Source: Planctomycetota bacterium (lineage in GTDB: Bacteria; Planctomycetota; SZUA-567; H5-PLA8). From it: 64,000 nucleotides of DNA. Below are positions 7,234 through 16,253 of the stretch, in pieces. The translations under genes were made by a program, and so were the position numbers. Within the stretch, counting starts at the first letter, position 1; every line of letters begins with the position of its first letter. The stretch lies in the NCBI GenBank assembly GCA_016200135.1, contig JACQFI010000035.1:1-64000 (forward strand), given 5' to 3'. Below the pieces are notes generated by a model. That model made no database searches. It saw only the letters and a list, made by a program, of their open reading frames with translations, and was not told the DNA's origin.

Positions 7234-7267
7234 ATATACAGTGTATATGGAGGGCGTGGCGCGTCAA
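7234..7267 (-). promoter_or_regulatory. Toxin-antitoxin promoter and palindromic operator
   Basis: On the minus strand a -35 TTGACG (7262-7267), a 16-bp spacer and a -10 TACACT (7240-7245) precede the antitoxin by about 33 nt. A perfect 15-bp palindrome (7234-7248, ATATACA-G-TGTATAT) covers the -10, as expected for autorepression by an AbrB-type antitoxin. Confidence 0.65.
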
Positions 7268-7350
7268 TCCCGGCCTTGCCAGGACTTTTCCGGCTGCCGA
7301 AGCCGTTCCCAGACTCGCCTCCGCGCCGGTTCCTGTTAGGCTCGCCACGC

Positions 7351-9597
7351 ATGTCCGCACCCGCACCCTCCGCTTCGCGCGACCTGCTCGACCGGCCGCT
7401 GCAGTTCATGAAGGGCGTCGGCCCCAAGCGCGCCGAACTGCTCGAACGCCTGCTGCTCAAGACCGTCCGCGACTTGCTTTACTTCTTTCCCAGCGCGCAT
7501 AAGGATCGCGCGAGTGTCACGCCCATCGACCGCCTGCGTTTGGGCCAGGAAGCCAACGTGCGCGCGCAGATCGTCGACATGACGAGCCGCCGGGTGGCGC
7601 CGGGACGCGAGATCGTCATCGCGACGCTGCAGGACGAGTCCGGATGCATCGACGGCGTGTGGTGGAACCCGTACGTCGCGGACAAACTGCCGCCGATGGC
7701 CTGGGCGTTCTTCTCGGGCAAGATCACCAAGAACAAGCGCGGCCTCCGGGAACTCTCCAACGCCGACTTCGAGATCCTGACCTCCGGCGAGGCCGATGAC
7801 GAAGAGGTCGCGGCGGCTTCCTCGGCGGGCCCGGCCTCGCCGAGTTTCGGCCGGATCGTTCCGATCTACTCGCTGCGCCCCAAGCAACGGCGGCCCGACG
7901 GGACGGAGCCGCCGGAAGTCCGGCTGAGCCAGGCGTTCATCCGGCGGCTGGTCTGGCGCGCGCTTGAAGACGGCGCCGCCGCCGGACTGAAGGACGACTT
8001 GCCCGAGGGCTTGCGCAAGGGACGCGAGTTGCTTGCGCTGCCGGAGGCCGTGCGGCGCTACCATTTCCCCGAATCTTCCGCGGAGGTCGAACAGGCGCGG
8101 CGCAGGCTGGCTTTTGAAGAACTGTTCGTGCTCTCGCTGGGCGTGGCGCTGCGGCGTGAGGAGGTCGCGAAGCACGAGGCCGCGCGGCGGCTGCCGCTCA
8201 CGCCCGCGATCCAGCAGCGCATCGACGCGCGGCTGCCGTTTCAACTTACGCCGGCGCAGGCGCGGGCGTTCCGCGAGATCGCCGCTGACCTGGAAGGCGC
8301 GCGGCCGATGAACCGGCTGCTCCAGGGCGATGTCGGCTGCGGCAAGACCGCGGTGGCGCTCTCCGCGATGCTGCTGGCCGTGGCGCACGGCGCGCAGGCG
8401 GTGCTGCTCGCGCCGACGGAAGTGCTCGCCGAACAGCACCTGCGCACGTTCTCGAAATTGCTCGAAGGCTCGCGGGTGCGCATCGGCATCCTGCGCGGCG
8501 GCGCGGCGGCGGCCGAGCGACGCGCATTCCTCGCGGAACTCGAGGCCGGCGCGATCCACATCGCCGTCGGCACGCACGCGCTGCTCGAACCCGACATCCG
8601 CTTCAAAGACCTCGCGCTGGCCGTGGTGGACGAGCAGCACAAGTTCGGCGTCGAGCAGCGCCGGACGCTGCGGGCCAAGGGCAAGGCGCCGCACGTGCTC
8701 GTGATGACGGCCACGCCGATTCCGCGCTCGCTCAGCTTGACGCTTTACGGCGACCTGGACCTCTCGATTATCGACGCGCTGCCGCCGGGCCGCGGCGAGG
8801 TCGTCACGAAGCTGGTGAAGGAGGCCGACCGCGCGAAGGTCTACAAGCTGATTATAAGCGAGGCCCGCGCGGGCCATTCAAGCTACGTGGTGCTGCCGCG
8901 CATCGAGGGCGACGGCGTCGCGGCGGCCGAAGCCAGCGATACGAAGAAGCCGACTTCAAAAAAAGCGCCGAAGGGCCTCTGGTCCGAAGTGAAAGGCGTC
9001 GAGGAAGAGGTGAAGCGGCTGCGCGAGCACCTCCCAACGCTGCGCATCCTCGATCTGCACGGCCGCATGCCTTCCGAGGACAAGGACCGCATTCTGCGCA
9101 TGTTACGCGAGGGCAAGGCGGACGTGCTCGTGAGCACGCAGGTGATCGAGGTCGGCATCGACCTGCCGAGCGCTACGGTGATGCTGATCGAGAACGCGGA
9201 ACGCTTCGGCCTCAGCAGCCTGCACCAACTGCGCGGCCGTATCGGGCGCGGCGGTTTGAAAGGCTGGTGCCTGGTCTTCGGCGCACCGACGACCGACGGC
9301 GGCAAGGACCGCCTCAAGGCGTTTGCTTCGACGAACGACGGCTTCCAGATCGCGGAGGCGGACTTCCGCCTACGCGGGCCCGGGCAGTTTTTCGGCACCG
9401 AGCAATCCGGCTTGCCGGAACTGACCGTCGCCGACCTGCTTCGCGACCAGCGATTGCTGCAGGAGGCGCGCGACGACGCCTTCGCGCTGGTGCGGCAGGA
9501 CCCGGAACTCGTGGCGGCTCCGCACGCGGCGCTCAAGCGGCGCGTAGGCGAAGTGTTCCTGAAGGATGAACGCCTAGGTCGCGTGGACGTGGGTTGA
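7351..9597 (+). CDS. recG: ATP-dependent DNA helicase RecG
   Basis: RecG regresses stalled replication forks and branch-migrates Holliday junctions. The 748-residue protein has the N-terminal wedge domain (starting near LQFMKGVGPKRAELL) and superfamily 2 helicase motifs: LLQGDVGCGKT (motif I), DEQHKFGVEQR (motif II), MTATPIPRSL (motif III), and TQVIEVGIDLP with QLRGRIGRG (motifs V and VI). The start at 7351 was chosen because it begins at the conserved N-terminus; the frame is open 25 codons further upstream. A short Lys-rich insertion (TKKPTSKKAPKG) lies between the helicase lobes. It has no obvious operon partner. Confidence 0.95.
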   Translation: MSAPAPSASRDLLDRPLQFMKGVGPKRAELLERLLLKTVRDLLYFFPSAHKDRASVTPIDRLRLGQEANVRAQIVDMTSRRVAPGREIVIATLQDESGCIDGVWWNPYVADKLPPMAWAFFSGKITKNKRGLRELSNADFEILTSGEADDEEVAAASSAGPASPSFGRIVPIYSLRPKQRRPDGTEPPEVRLSQAFIRRLVWRALEDGAAAGLKDDLPEGLRKGRELLALPEAVRRYHFPESSAEVEQARRRLAFEELFVLSLGVALRREEVAKHEAARRLPLTPAIQQRIDARLPFQLTPAQARAFREIAADLEGARPMNRLLQGDVGCGKTAVALSAMLLAVAHGAQAVLLAPTEVLAEQHLRTFSKLLEGSRVRIGILRGGAAAAERRAFLAELEAGAIHIAVGTHALLEPDIRFKDLALAVVDEQHKFGVEQRRTLRAKGKAPHVLVMTATPIPRSLSLTLYGDLDLSIIDALPPGRGEVVTKLVKEADRAKVYKLIISEARAGHSSYVVLPRIEGDGVAAAEASDTKKPTSKKAPKGLWSEVKGVEEEVKRLREHLPTLRILDLHGRMPSEDKDRILRMLREGKADVLVSTQVIEVGIDLPSATVMLIENAERFGLSSLHQLRGRIGRGGLKGWCLVFGAPTTDGGKDRLKAFASTNDGFQIAEADFRLRGPGQFFGTEQSGLPELTVADLLRDQRLLQEARDDAFALVRQDPELVAAPHAALKRRVGEVFLKDERLGRVDVG

Positions 9598-9662
9598 AAA
9601 TGCCCTTGGTTCCGGGCGCGGTGCCCGTACGTTACGCAGCGTCGTGGTGCGATCCATCGAGG

Positions 9663-10118
9663 ATGAAACAGAAGAACATGAGTTCCGATAACTTTTCCGA
9701 CCGGCTGCCGTCCACGCCAAGCGTTAAAGGCTTTCTGGATGCGTTGAAGTTCGACGAGAGCGGCCTCGTGACCGTCGTGGTCCAGGACAGCCTCTCCGGC
9801 GACATCCTGATGCTCGCGCATGCCGACCGCAAAGCCCTCGAGATGACGCTGAAGACGGGCGTGATGCATTACTACTCGCGCTCGCGCAAGAAACTCTGGA
9901 AGAAGGGCGAGGAGTCCGGCAACGAGCAGGCGCTTGACAATCTGTACGTCGATTGCGACGGCGACGCGCTGGTCACGCAGGTCAGGCAGGTGAAGGCCGC
10001 GTGCCACCTGGGCTATCGTTCGTGCTTCTCGAACCACGTCGCCCGGGACGGCAAGGTCGTCAACGTGGGCCGCAAGCTGATGGATCCCGAGAAGGTGTAT
10101 TCGAAGCGGAAGGGCTAA
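9663..10118 (+). CDS. hisI: Phosphoribosyl-AMP cyclohydrolase
   Basis: This enzyme opens the purine ring of phosphoribosyl-AMP in the third step of histidine synthesis. The roughly 151-residue protein shows the catalytic and metal-binding pattern DCDGDALVTQVRQ followed by ACHLGYRSCF, and the earlier HYYSRSRKKLWKKGEESGN segment. It is the single-domain form, without the HisE pyrophosphohydrolase. Starts at 9663 and 9678 are both in frame, and the ribosome-site evidence does not decide between them. No other his gene is adjacent. Confidence 0.93.
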   Translation: MKQKNMSSDNFSDRLPSTPSVKGFLDALKFDESGLVTVVVQDSLSGDILMLAHADRKALEMTLKTGVMHYYSRSRKKLWKKGEESGNEQALDNLYVDCDGDALVTQVRQVKAACHLGYRSCFSNHVARDGKVVNVGRKLMDPEKVYSKRKG

Positions 10119-10399
10119 AGCGGCGCGCGGCGGCGGGAAACCAAAAGGACGCGCCGCGAAGATCGAGCTTCAAAATACTTTGTGCCGCTGAAATCGAGTT
10201 GGATTTCGGGTTCCCTTTCCCGCCGCAAATTGGCACACGCCACTTCGTGACTGACAGTTTTTGTTGACGGAAGTTGTCAGCGACGAACCGGATGGATGCC
10301 GCTAAGCTTAGACGCGTCTCTGAAACTTGGACGAACCGGCGCTGGGCTTGCCGTTTGCTTCCACCCCAGGCTGCCTTTCGCCTGTATGGAGCGCAACAC

Positions 10400-11383
10400 T
10401 TGGCCGAATCTTCGACAGAGGCGCCCGCGATTCGGATGGCCGGACTGCGGATGGTCTACAATCCGGGCATCTTCCAGAAGCGGAAGATCGCGCTCGAAGG
10501 CCTCGATCTGGAAGTCCCACGCGGCTCGATCTTCGGCTTTCTCGGGCAGAATGGGGCGGGGAAGACGACCGCGATCAAGACGCTCGTCGGCTTGCAGTAC
10601 GCCACCTCCGGACGCGCGTGGGTGCTGGGCGCCGATATCCGCGAGCGCGGCGCGCGCGAAAAAGTCGGCTTTATGCCCGAGAATCCCTACTTCTACGAGT
10701 ACCTCACCGCGGCGGAGACGCTCGATTTCTACGGCCAGCTCTCCGGCATGCCGCGCGAGAACCGACGCAAGCGGGCGGCCGAGTTGATCGAACTTTTCGG
10801 ACTCGGCCATGCGCGTGACGTGCCGATGCGCCAGTTCTCCAAGGGCATGCGGCAGCGCCTGGGGCTCGCGCAGGCGATGCTGCACGAGCCGCCCGTGGTG
10901 ATCCTGGACGAACCGATGTCCGGGCTCGACCCGCTCGGCCGCCGCGACATACGCAATGCGATCCTGGGCCTGCGCGACAAGGGTTGCACGGTCTTCTTCA
11001 GTTCGCACATTCTTGGCGACGTCTCCGATATCTGCGACCGTGTCTGCGTGATTCATCTCGGAAAAAAGATCTCCGAAGGCCCGCTGCATTCTTTGCTGAG
11101 CAGCCGCGTGCTGGAGGTCGAACTGGCCGCGTCGGGCGCGCCGGCGGAGGGTATTCCGGAAGCCGCCGCTTTGGCGCGGCGCGCGTGGCACGACGGCGCG
11201 CTCTACCATCTGCTGGTGGACAGCGAAGAGGCCGCGCAGAAAGCGAAGGCGATTCTGGAAGCTAAGGGCGCCATCATTCGCCTGCTCATGCCGCACGTCG
11301 AATCGCTCGAAGAATACTTCGTGCGCGTCACGGGCGAGGCACCGAAGGTTCCGGAGCGTCCGGCGCATGGAGGCTCCGAATGA
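10400..11383 (+). CDS. ABC transporter ATP-binding protein (ABC-2 type)
   Basis: The nucleotide-binding domain has Walker [10 protein letters not shown], signature [13 protein letters not shown], Walker [14 protein letters not shown] and the H-loop SSHILGD. A C-terminal region of about 80 residues is typical of exporters of the CcmA/NatA/Gld class. The start is uncertain. I chose the TTG at 10400 because GGAG lies 9 nt upstream and the protein then begins just before the conserved [11 protein letters not shown]; the frame stays open to 10274. The gene overlaps the permease by 4 nt. The substrate is unknown. Confidence 0.9.
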   Translation: MAESSTEAPAIRMAGLRMVYNPGIFQKRKIALEGLDLEVPRGSIFGFLGQNGAGKTTAIKTLVGLQYATSGRAWVLGADIRERGAREKVGFMPENPYFYEYLTAAETLDFYGQLSGMPRENRRKRAAELIELFGLGHARDVPMRQFSKGMRQRLGLAQAMLHEPPVVILDEPMSGLDPLGRRDIRNAILGLRDKGCTVFFSSHILGDVSDICDRVCVIHLGKKISEGPLHSLLSSRVLEVELAASGAPAEGIPEAAALARRAWHDGALYHLLVDSEEAAQKAKAILEAKGAIIRLLMPHVESLEEYFVRVTGEAPKVPERPAHGGSE

Positions 11384-12165
11384 GCGTCCTGATCATCGCG
11401 CTGAACACCTTCCGCGAGGCCGTGCGGGACAAGATCCTGTACGTGCTGACCCTCTTCGCGCTGCTGCTAATTCTCGTCTCGCGCGGCGTGGGTTGGGTGA
11501 GCTACGGCGGCGAACTGAAAATCACCACGGACATGGGCCTGCTCGCGATCTGGCTCTTCGGCGCGTTCGTCGCGATTTTCATCGGCACCGGGATGATCTA
11601 TAAAGAGATCGACAAGCGTACGCTCTATACAATCCTCTCGAAGCCGATCGACCGCTGGCAGTTCGTCCTCGGCAAGTACGCTGGGTTGCTGCTCACCATT
11701 TACGTGAACCTCGCGCTGCTCTCGCTTATCCTCTTCGGCTACCTGTGGCTGATGGGCGCGCCGATCGGGATCGCGATCCTGCAGGCCGTGGCGCTGACGT
11801 TCTGCGAGATGATGGTCGTGACGGCGATTGCGATCTTCTTCAGCTCCGCGAGCACGCCGGTGCTCTCCGCGATCTTCACGACTACCCTCTTCGCCATGGG
11901 GCAGCTCACGAAATGGATGGTGGACCTCGGGGCAATTGTGCGCAACGCGTCGCCGTGGGTGGGCAAGGTGATGTACGCGTTTTATCTGCTGATGCCGAAC
12001 CTCCACAACTTTAACGTGCGGCAGGAGGCCGTGAACGCCGCGGGTACGGCCGGCGCGCTGGCGATCCCGGCTTCGCAGATGCTGAACGCCATGGTCTACG
12101 GAGCCGCTTACACGGCCGCGTTGTTGCTTGCCGCCATGCTGCTCTTCCGGCGCAGGAATTTCTGA
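11380..12165 (+). CDS. ABC-2 type transporter permease
   Basis: The 261-residue protein has six predicted membrane segments. It carries the ABC-2 pattern TFREAVRDKILYVLTLFA at the N-terminus and the cytoplasmic signature KEIDKRTLYTILSKPI, followed by RWQFVLGKYAGL. It should form the membrane half of an exporter with the ATPase that overlaps it by ATGA. The TPR-like membrane protein begins 2 nt after its stop, so the three genes form one unit. Such permeases move lipids, peptides or surface components, or power gliding machines. Confidence 0.88.
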   Translation: MSVLIIALNTFREAVRDKILYVLTLFALLLILVSRGVGWVSYGGELKITTDMGLLAIWLFGAFVAIFIGTGMIYKEIDKRTLYTILSKPIDRWQFVLGKYAGLLLTIYVNLALLSLILFGYLWLMGAPIGIAILQAVALTFCEMMVVTAIAIFFSSASTPVLSAIFTTTLFAMGQLTKWMVDLGAIVRNASPWVGKVMYAFYLLMPNLHNFNVRQEAVNAAGTAGALAIPASQMLNAMVYGAAYTAALLLAAMLLFRRRNF

Positions 12166-12167
12166 AC

Positions 12168-13826
12168 ATGGACGAACGGCTTGCGCAGATTATCGAGGCG
12201 TCCCAGCTCCACGACGTGGAGCGGCACATCGAAGCCGTCCGCCGTGGCGCGGAGATGCAAGCCTTCAACGATTGGGGCTTCGCGGCCTACTGCGTGCTCT
12301 TTGCGCTGGCCGCGTTGCTGCTGGCCGCGTGGGCGCTCTGGCCCAGGCGCCGCATGCTGACGCTTCACGGCTGGCGGGACGAGGACGATGCCGCGCCGGC
12401 GCCCGGCGCGCGGCGACTCAAGCGCGCGACGCCCGGGTTCGCGGGCGGCGTGCTGCTCGCGATGCTCTGCGCCATGAGCCAGCAGCTCAGCATCGACCGC
12501 AACCGCGGCTTCATTGAAGACCAGCAGCGCCGCATGAACGCGGAGCTGCGCCGAGCCATGGACCGGGCGCGGCAGGACTATCTAAAGGCGCATCCGCTCA
12601 CCCAGGAGCGCTGGAATCCGGAGTTGGAACGCGAAGTCAAAGAGGCGGAGGACGCCGCGCGCGACAACATCGTTCAATCGCATTATCTCTATATTCCCAA
12701 GGGAAATTCCCTTCGCTACCTGAGCCTTGGGAATTCATCGGTCGCGGCCGATTATATGTGGATCACGAGCCTCCAGTACGTCACCAGCCCGTTCCAGCAG
12801 GGGCACAAGTTTGATTTTCTGCATAAGTTTTACGAAGAAATTCTGGAGCTCGACCCGCATTGGGTGGACACGTACGTGAACATGGGCAAGGTGCTCTCGG
12901 CGCTCGACCCCGACCGGTACCGGACCCAGCACTTTCTTGACGAATGTATTACGCGCAACCCCGGCGACTTCCGGCTGCCCATGGAAGCGGGGCGGCTGTT
13001 CGTCGTGCCCACCGTGCGGCGGAAACTGAACCAGGATTATTCTAAAAAGGCCAGTGAGTACTTTGAGCAGGCCAAGTCGCGTCAGAACCTGCCGACGGCC
13101 GAGCGCGCCGTGCTGGAAGATTTGATCGGCCGGCTGAAGCGTGAAGCGGGTATGTACGGCGCGGCGGCGGAGCAACTCTGGAAGATCGTCAACGATCCCG
13201 ATGTTCCCAAGAACCTGCGTGATAACTCGTCGCGCGAATGGCTTCAGGCGGAGTCGCTCGTGCGCGCCGATCTTTTCCAGCAACTGGTCAACGCCTTCAA
13301 GGCGCGGCGCGGAAGACTGCCACAGGACCTCACGCTGGCGCTCATGGATTTCTGCGCGCAGCCGAACGCACGCGGACCGGCTTGGCTGAAAGAGGGCCTG
13401 GGCGGCGCGAAACCCTTGGACGCTTACGGCCTGCCGCTGCTTTACGACCCGGCCTCGGGCGAGGTCGCTTCGCACGGCGTGCGCGCGCTTAACGCCATGC
13501 GCGCGTCGCGCGTTATCGACTCACTGATCGCTTCGATTTATTCGGAGCCGGGCAGGGATTTCCCGCGCGACATGGCGGAGTTGAACAAGCACATCCGGCG
13601 GGTCTTCCCCACGGCGGATCACGCGCCCCTGCCCGTCGTGGACGCCCTGGGCGAAGAGTTGGACGCCGAGAAGAGTCCGCTCGGCGGACCTTGGAATTAC
13701 GATCCGAATACAGGGAAAATCACGCTGCCGCCGGTGTGCAACTCGCGCGAACTCTTCCGCAACGCGGATATGACGCTCGAGGGCCGCGTGCCGGCGTACT
13801 TTAAAGGAGCGCCCGGCGTTCAGTAG
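12168..13826 (+). CDS. TPR-like membrane protein associated with ABC exporter
   Basis: The 552-residue protein has an N-terminal amphipathic region, a membrane segment near residues 44-60, a second hydrophobic stretch near 90-105, and a long helical soluble part. The central YLSLGNSSVAADYMWITSLQYV followed by a helix ending ILELDPHWVDTYVNMGKVLS matches the AAD-x-LW-x-x-x-QY signature of a TPR family seen in other bacteria beside ABC-2 transporters. It probably scaffolds or regulates the exporter. The C-terminal domain (from about residue 400) contains no motif I know. It converges on the next gene with a 7-nt overlap. Confidence 0.6.
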   Translation: MDERLAQIIEASQLHDVERHIEAVRRGAEMQAFNDWGFAAYCVLFALAALLLAAWALWPRRRMLTLHGWRDEDDAAPAPGARRLKRATPGFAGGVLLAMLCAMSQQLSIDRNRGFIEDQQRRMNAELRRAMDRARQDYLKAHPLTQERWNPELEREVKEAEDAARDNIVQSHYLYIPKGNSLRYLSLGNSSVAADYMWITSLQYVTSPFQQGHKFDFLHKFYEEILELDPHWVDTYVNMGKVLSALDPDRYRTQHFLDECITRNPGDFRLPMEAGRLFVVPTVRRKLNQDYSKKASEYFEQAKSRQNLPTAERAVLEDLIGRLKREAGMYGAAAEQLWKIVNDPDVPKNLRDNSSREWLQAESLVRADLFQQLVNAFKARRGRLPQDLTLALMDFCAQPNARGPAWLKEGLGGAKPLDAYGLPLLYDPASGEVASHGVRALNAMRASRVIDSLIASIYSEPGRDFPRDMAELNKHIRRVFPTADHAPLPVVDALGEELDAEKSPLGGPWNYDPNTGKITLPPVCNSRELFRNADMTLEGRVPAYFKGAPGVQ

Positions 13827-14599
13827 CCAGCGGCGCGCAGCGTCCTCAGCGCGGATTCGAGATGCCGGTTGGTCTTGGGTTCGTCGCCGGGGCCGATCTC
13901 GACCGCGACGCGGCCTTTGAAGCCTGCCTTTTCGAAGAGCGCCATCACTTCCTTGAGCGGCATCTTCTCAAGCGGGATCTCGTGCTTGTTGTAATCCTTC
14001 ACGTGGAACTGGACGACGCGCGGCGCGACGCAGCGCGCGGACGCGAGGTTGTCTTCGCCCGCATACAGGCCGTTGGCGATGTCGTAGTAAACGCCCAAGT
14101 TCGGTGCGTTGACCTTTTCCACGAGTTCGTACACGAGCACCGCGGTATTGCGGTACTTGCTGCGCGGGATGTGTTCGAGGCCGAGCGTCACGCCGAGCTT
14201 GGCCGCGAGCGCCGCGCTCTCGCGCAGGAAGCTTACATATAGCGCATCGTAATCCTCGGGACCTTCTGAGGCCCAGTTGGGCAGCAGCAGGACGTTGCCG
14301 CCGGCCGCGGCGAGCGTCTCGCAGTTACGGTTGAAAATCTCGATCTCTTGCGCGCGCGCGGCCGCGTCGCGCAGGCGCTTGCCGATGTCCGAGAACGAAC
14401 CGTGGATCGCGGATTTCACCGCGCAGCCGGTGCGTCCAGCGAGCTTCTTCAGCTCTTCGCCGAAGGCGCTGCCCAGCTTCGCGTGATCTTCGGCGCGCCA
14501 CGCGGGCTCGATGAAGTCGAAGCCGACGCGCTTCAGCTCGGTCATCTGCTTTTCAATTGAATCGCCCGCTACGCAGCCCGCGCATACGCCGAGTTCCAT
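13820..14599 (-). CDS. Sugar phosphate isomerase/epimerase (TIM barrel, AP endonuclease 2 family)
   Basis: The 259-residue protein has the xylose-isomerase-like TIM-barrel pattern: a first strand ELGVCAG, FDFIEPAWR, LGLEHIP with the metal-ligand Glu, LGVYYDIANGL with the Asp, VQFHVKDYN with the His, and a final VAVEIG Glu. These would bind a divalent metal and isomerise or epimerise a keto-sugar or inositol derivative. A strong AAGGAGAGG ribosome site precedes the start. It is the last gene of the LacI / dehydrogenase / acetyltransferase / isomerase operon. Confidence 0.85.
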   Translation of the reverse strand: MELGVCAGCVAGDSIEKQMTELKRVGFDFIEPAWRAEDHAKLGSAFGEELKKLAGRTGCAVKSAIHGSFSDIGKRLRDAAARAQEIEIFNRNCETLAAAGGNVLLLPNWASEGPEDYDALYVSFLRESAALAAKLGVTLGLEHIPRSKYRNTAVLVYELVEKVNAPNLGVYYDIANGLYAGEDNLASARCVAPRVVQFHVKDYNKHEIPLEKMPLKEVMALFEKAGFKGRVAVEIGPGDEPKTNRHLESALRTLRAAGY

Positions 14600-14609
14600 G
14601 TGCCTCTCC

Positions 14610-15197
14610 TTAGGTTCCGATGCGTTCGAGGAGCTTCGCTTTCACTGCCGGCCATTCTTCTTTGATGATCGAGAACATCACCGTGTGCCGGAGCGTGCCG
14701 TCGGGGCGGATGCGGTGGTTGCGCAGGACGCCCTCGTGCTGCGCGCCGAGTTTCTTGATCGCGGCCTGCGAGCGCACGTTCAGGTGGTCGGTCTTGAGTT
14801 GCACGCGGATTGCACCCCAAGTCTCGAAGGCGTGCCGCAACAGTAGAAGCTTACATTCGGGGTTGACCGCCGTGGCCCAGACGGCCTTCGTGTACCACGT
14901 CCAGCCGATCTCGCAGCCTTTGTGCGCGGCCACAACATCCAGGTAGCGGGTGCTGCCGATCACGCGGCCGGTCTTGAGTTCGATCACCGCAAACGCGTAG
15001 TCGCTGCCGGCGGCCTCCGCTTTCATCGCGGCCTCGATGAAGCGTTCGACCGCGGGCTTGGAGGTGAGCCGCTCGGGCATCCAGGTCCAGAGTTCCTCGT
15101 CGCCACCGACCGCGAGCAAGCCGTCGGCGTGCACGGGCCGGAGCGGCTCGAGCTTTACATGCCGGCCTTGCAGCGTAATGGGACCCAAGTCAGCCAT
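14610..15197 (-). CDS. GNAT-family N-acetyltransferase (RimJ/RimL-like)
   Basis: The 195-residue protein has the layout of the GNAT subgroup that includes ribosomal-protein and spermidine acetyltransferases: ITLQGRHVKLEPLRPVHADGL, then ELKTGRVIGSTRYLDV, IGWTWY, and the coenzyme A loop region near NVRSQAAIKKLGAQHEGVLRNH. In a sugar-handling operon it may acetylate an amino sugar, but the subgroup signature itself suggests N-terminal or polyamine substrates. The start at 15197 fits the family N-terminus. It lies 14 nt after the dehydrogenase gene. Confidence 0.85.
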   Translation of the reverse strand: MADLGPITLQGRHVKLEPLRPVHADGLLAVGGDEELWTWMPERLTSKPAVERFIEAAMKAEAAGSDYAFAVIELKTGRVIGSTRYLDVVAAHKGCEIGWTWYTKAVWATAVNPECKLLLLRHAFETWGAIRVQLKTDHLNVRSQAAIKKLGAQHEGVLRNHRIRPDGTLRHTVMFSIIKEEWPAVKAKLLERIGT

Positions 15198-15211
15198 CGA
15201 ACGCCCTCGCG

Positions 15212-16207
15212 TTAGAGTTCGCCCAGGAAGTCGTCGAGCTTGACGAGCTTGCCGCCCTGTTCGGCGGACTTGTTGCAGGCCAGCGTCACCGCGGCGCTCT
15301 TTAAGGCGTCGTCGTACGGGCTGCGCAGCAGCGTGGGCTGGTCGCTGGCGATGGCGCGGACGAACGCCGCGTCGATGCTGGGCGTCTCCAGCGGAGGCGC
15401 GGGGAGCTTGTAGGCGTCCTCCGGCACGATCTGGCAGCCTTCGGCTTTGAAGACGACCTTCGCGTCCTTGATGACGAAGTCGGTGCCGCCGCCCCAACCC
15501 TTGCCGAGCGCGCAGGCGGTGTTCACCGTCGCCGATGCGCCGGATTTGAAGATCAGCAGCGCCGCCTGGCTGTCGGGCACGGTGACTTCGGGCTGATCTT
15601 TAAAGACGCGCCCGAACGAGTAGCTGGCCGAGACCGCGTCCACGTCGCCCATCACCCAGCGGATCAGGTCGACCTGGTGCGTGGTCATTTCCACGAGTTG
15701 CCCGCCGGCCTGGTCGTACTTGCGCCACCACGGAGTGCCGGGGAGACCGCTCCAGCGGATCACGTTGGCGGTGGCGATCGTCTTGTCTTCGAGGAACTTC
15801 TTGAGTTGCACGCCGCCAGCGGTGTAGCGCAGGCTGTAGCCGCTCTGCGTGAGCACGCCGTTCTTCTTGATCTCTTTCCACGCCTGCTTGGCTTTGTCGA
15901 GGAAGAGGTTCACCGGCTTCTCGACGAAGATGTGGATGCCCTTCTGGGCGGCGCGCACTTCGATCTCGCCGTGCGCGTGTGGCGGGACGCAGACGTAGAG
16001 CGCGTCGAGCTTGACGTCGGCGAGCATCTTCGCGCCGTCGGTGTAGACGGCGGCGCCTAACGGGTCGGCGACGGTCTTGACGCGCGCGGCATCGATGTCG
16101 CACAGCGCGACGATCTTTGCTTCGGGGATCTCCACCAGGCGGTTGATGTGCGCCTGCGCGATGCCGCCCGTGCCCACGAACCCGATCTTCACGATCTTCG
16201 ATGCCAT
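15212..16207 (-). CDS. Gfo/Idh/MocA-family oxidoreductase
   Basis: The 331-residue protein has an N-terminal NAD(P)-binding Rossmann fold (IGFVGTGGIAQAHINR), the DALYVCVPPHAH segment, and the family signature VEKPVN, whose lysine is catalytic. The C-terminal substrate domain includes GGQLVEMTTHQVDLIRWVMGD, where the His/Asp pattern is conserved. The enzyme should oxidise or reduce a sugar, sugar acid or inositol hydroxyl. It is the second gene after the LacI regulator, whose target is probably this operon. Confidence 0.9.
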   Translation of the reverse strand: MASKIVKIGFVGTGGIAQAHINRLVEIPEAKIVALCDIDAARVKTVADPLGAAVYTDGAKMLADVKLDALYVCVPPHAHGEIEVRAAQKGIHIFVEKPVNLFLDKAKQAWKEIKKNGVLTQSGYSLRYTAGGVQLKKFLEDKTIATANVIRWSGLPGTPWWRKYDQAGGQLVEMTTHQVDLIRWVMGDVDAVSASYSFGRVFKDQPEVTVPDSQAALLIFKSGASATVNTACALGKGWGGGTDFVIKDAKVVFKAEGCQIVPEDAYKLPAPPLETPSIDAAFVRAIASDQPTLLRSPYDDALKSAAVTLACNKSAEQGGKLVKLDDFLGEL

Positions 16208-16253
16208 GACGCGCTCCTCCTCGTTTCGGTTTATCCGGTTGATTGGCCTCGCA

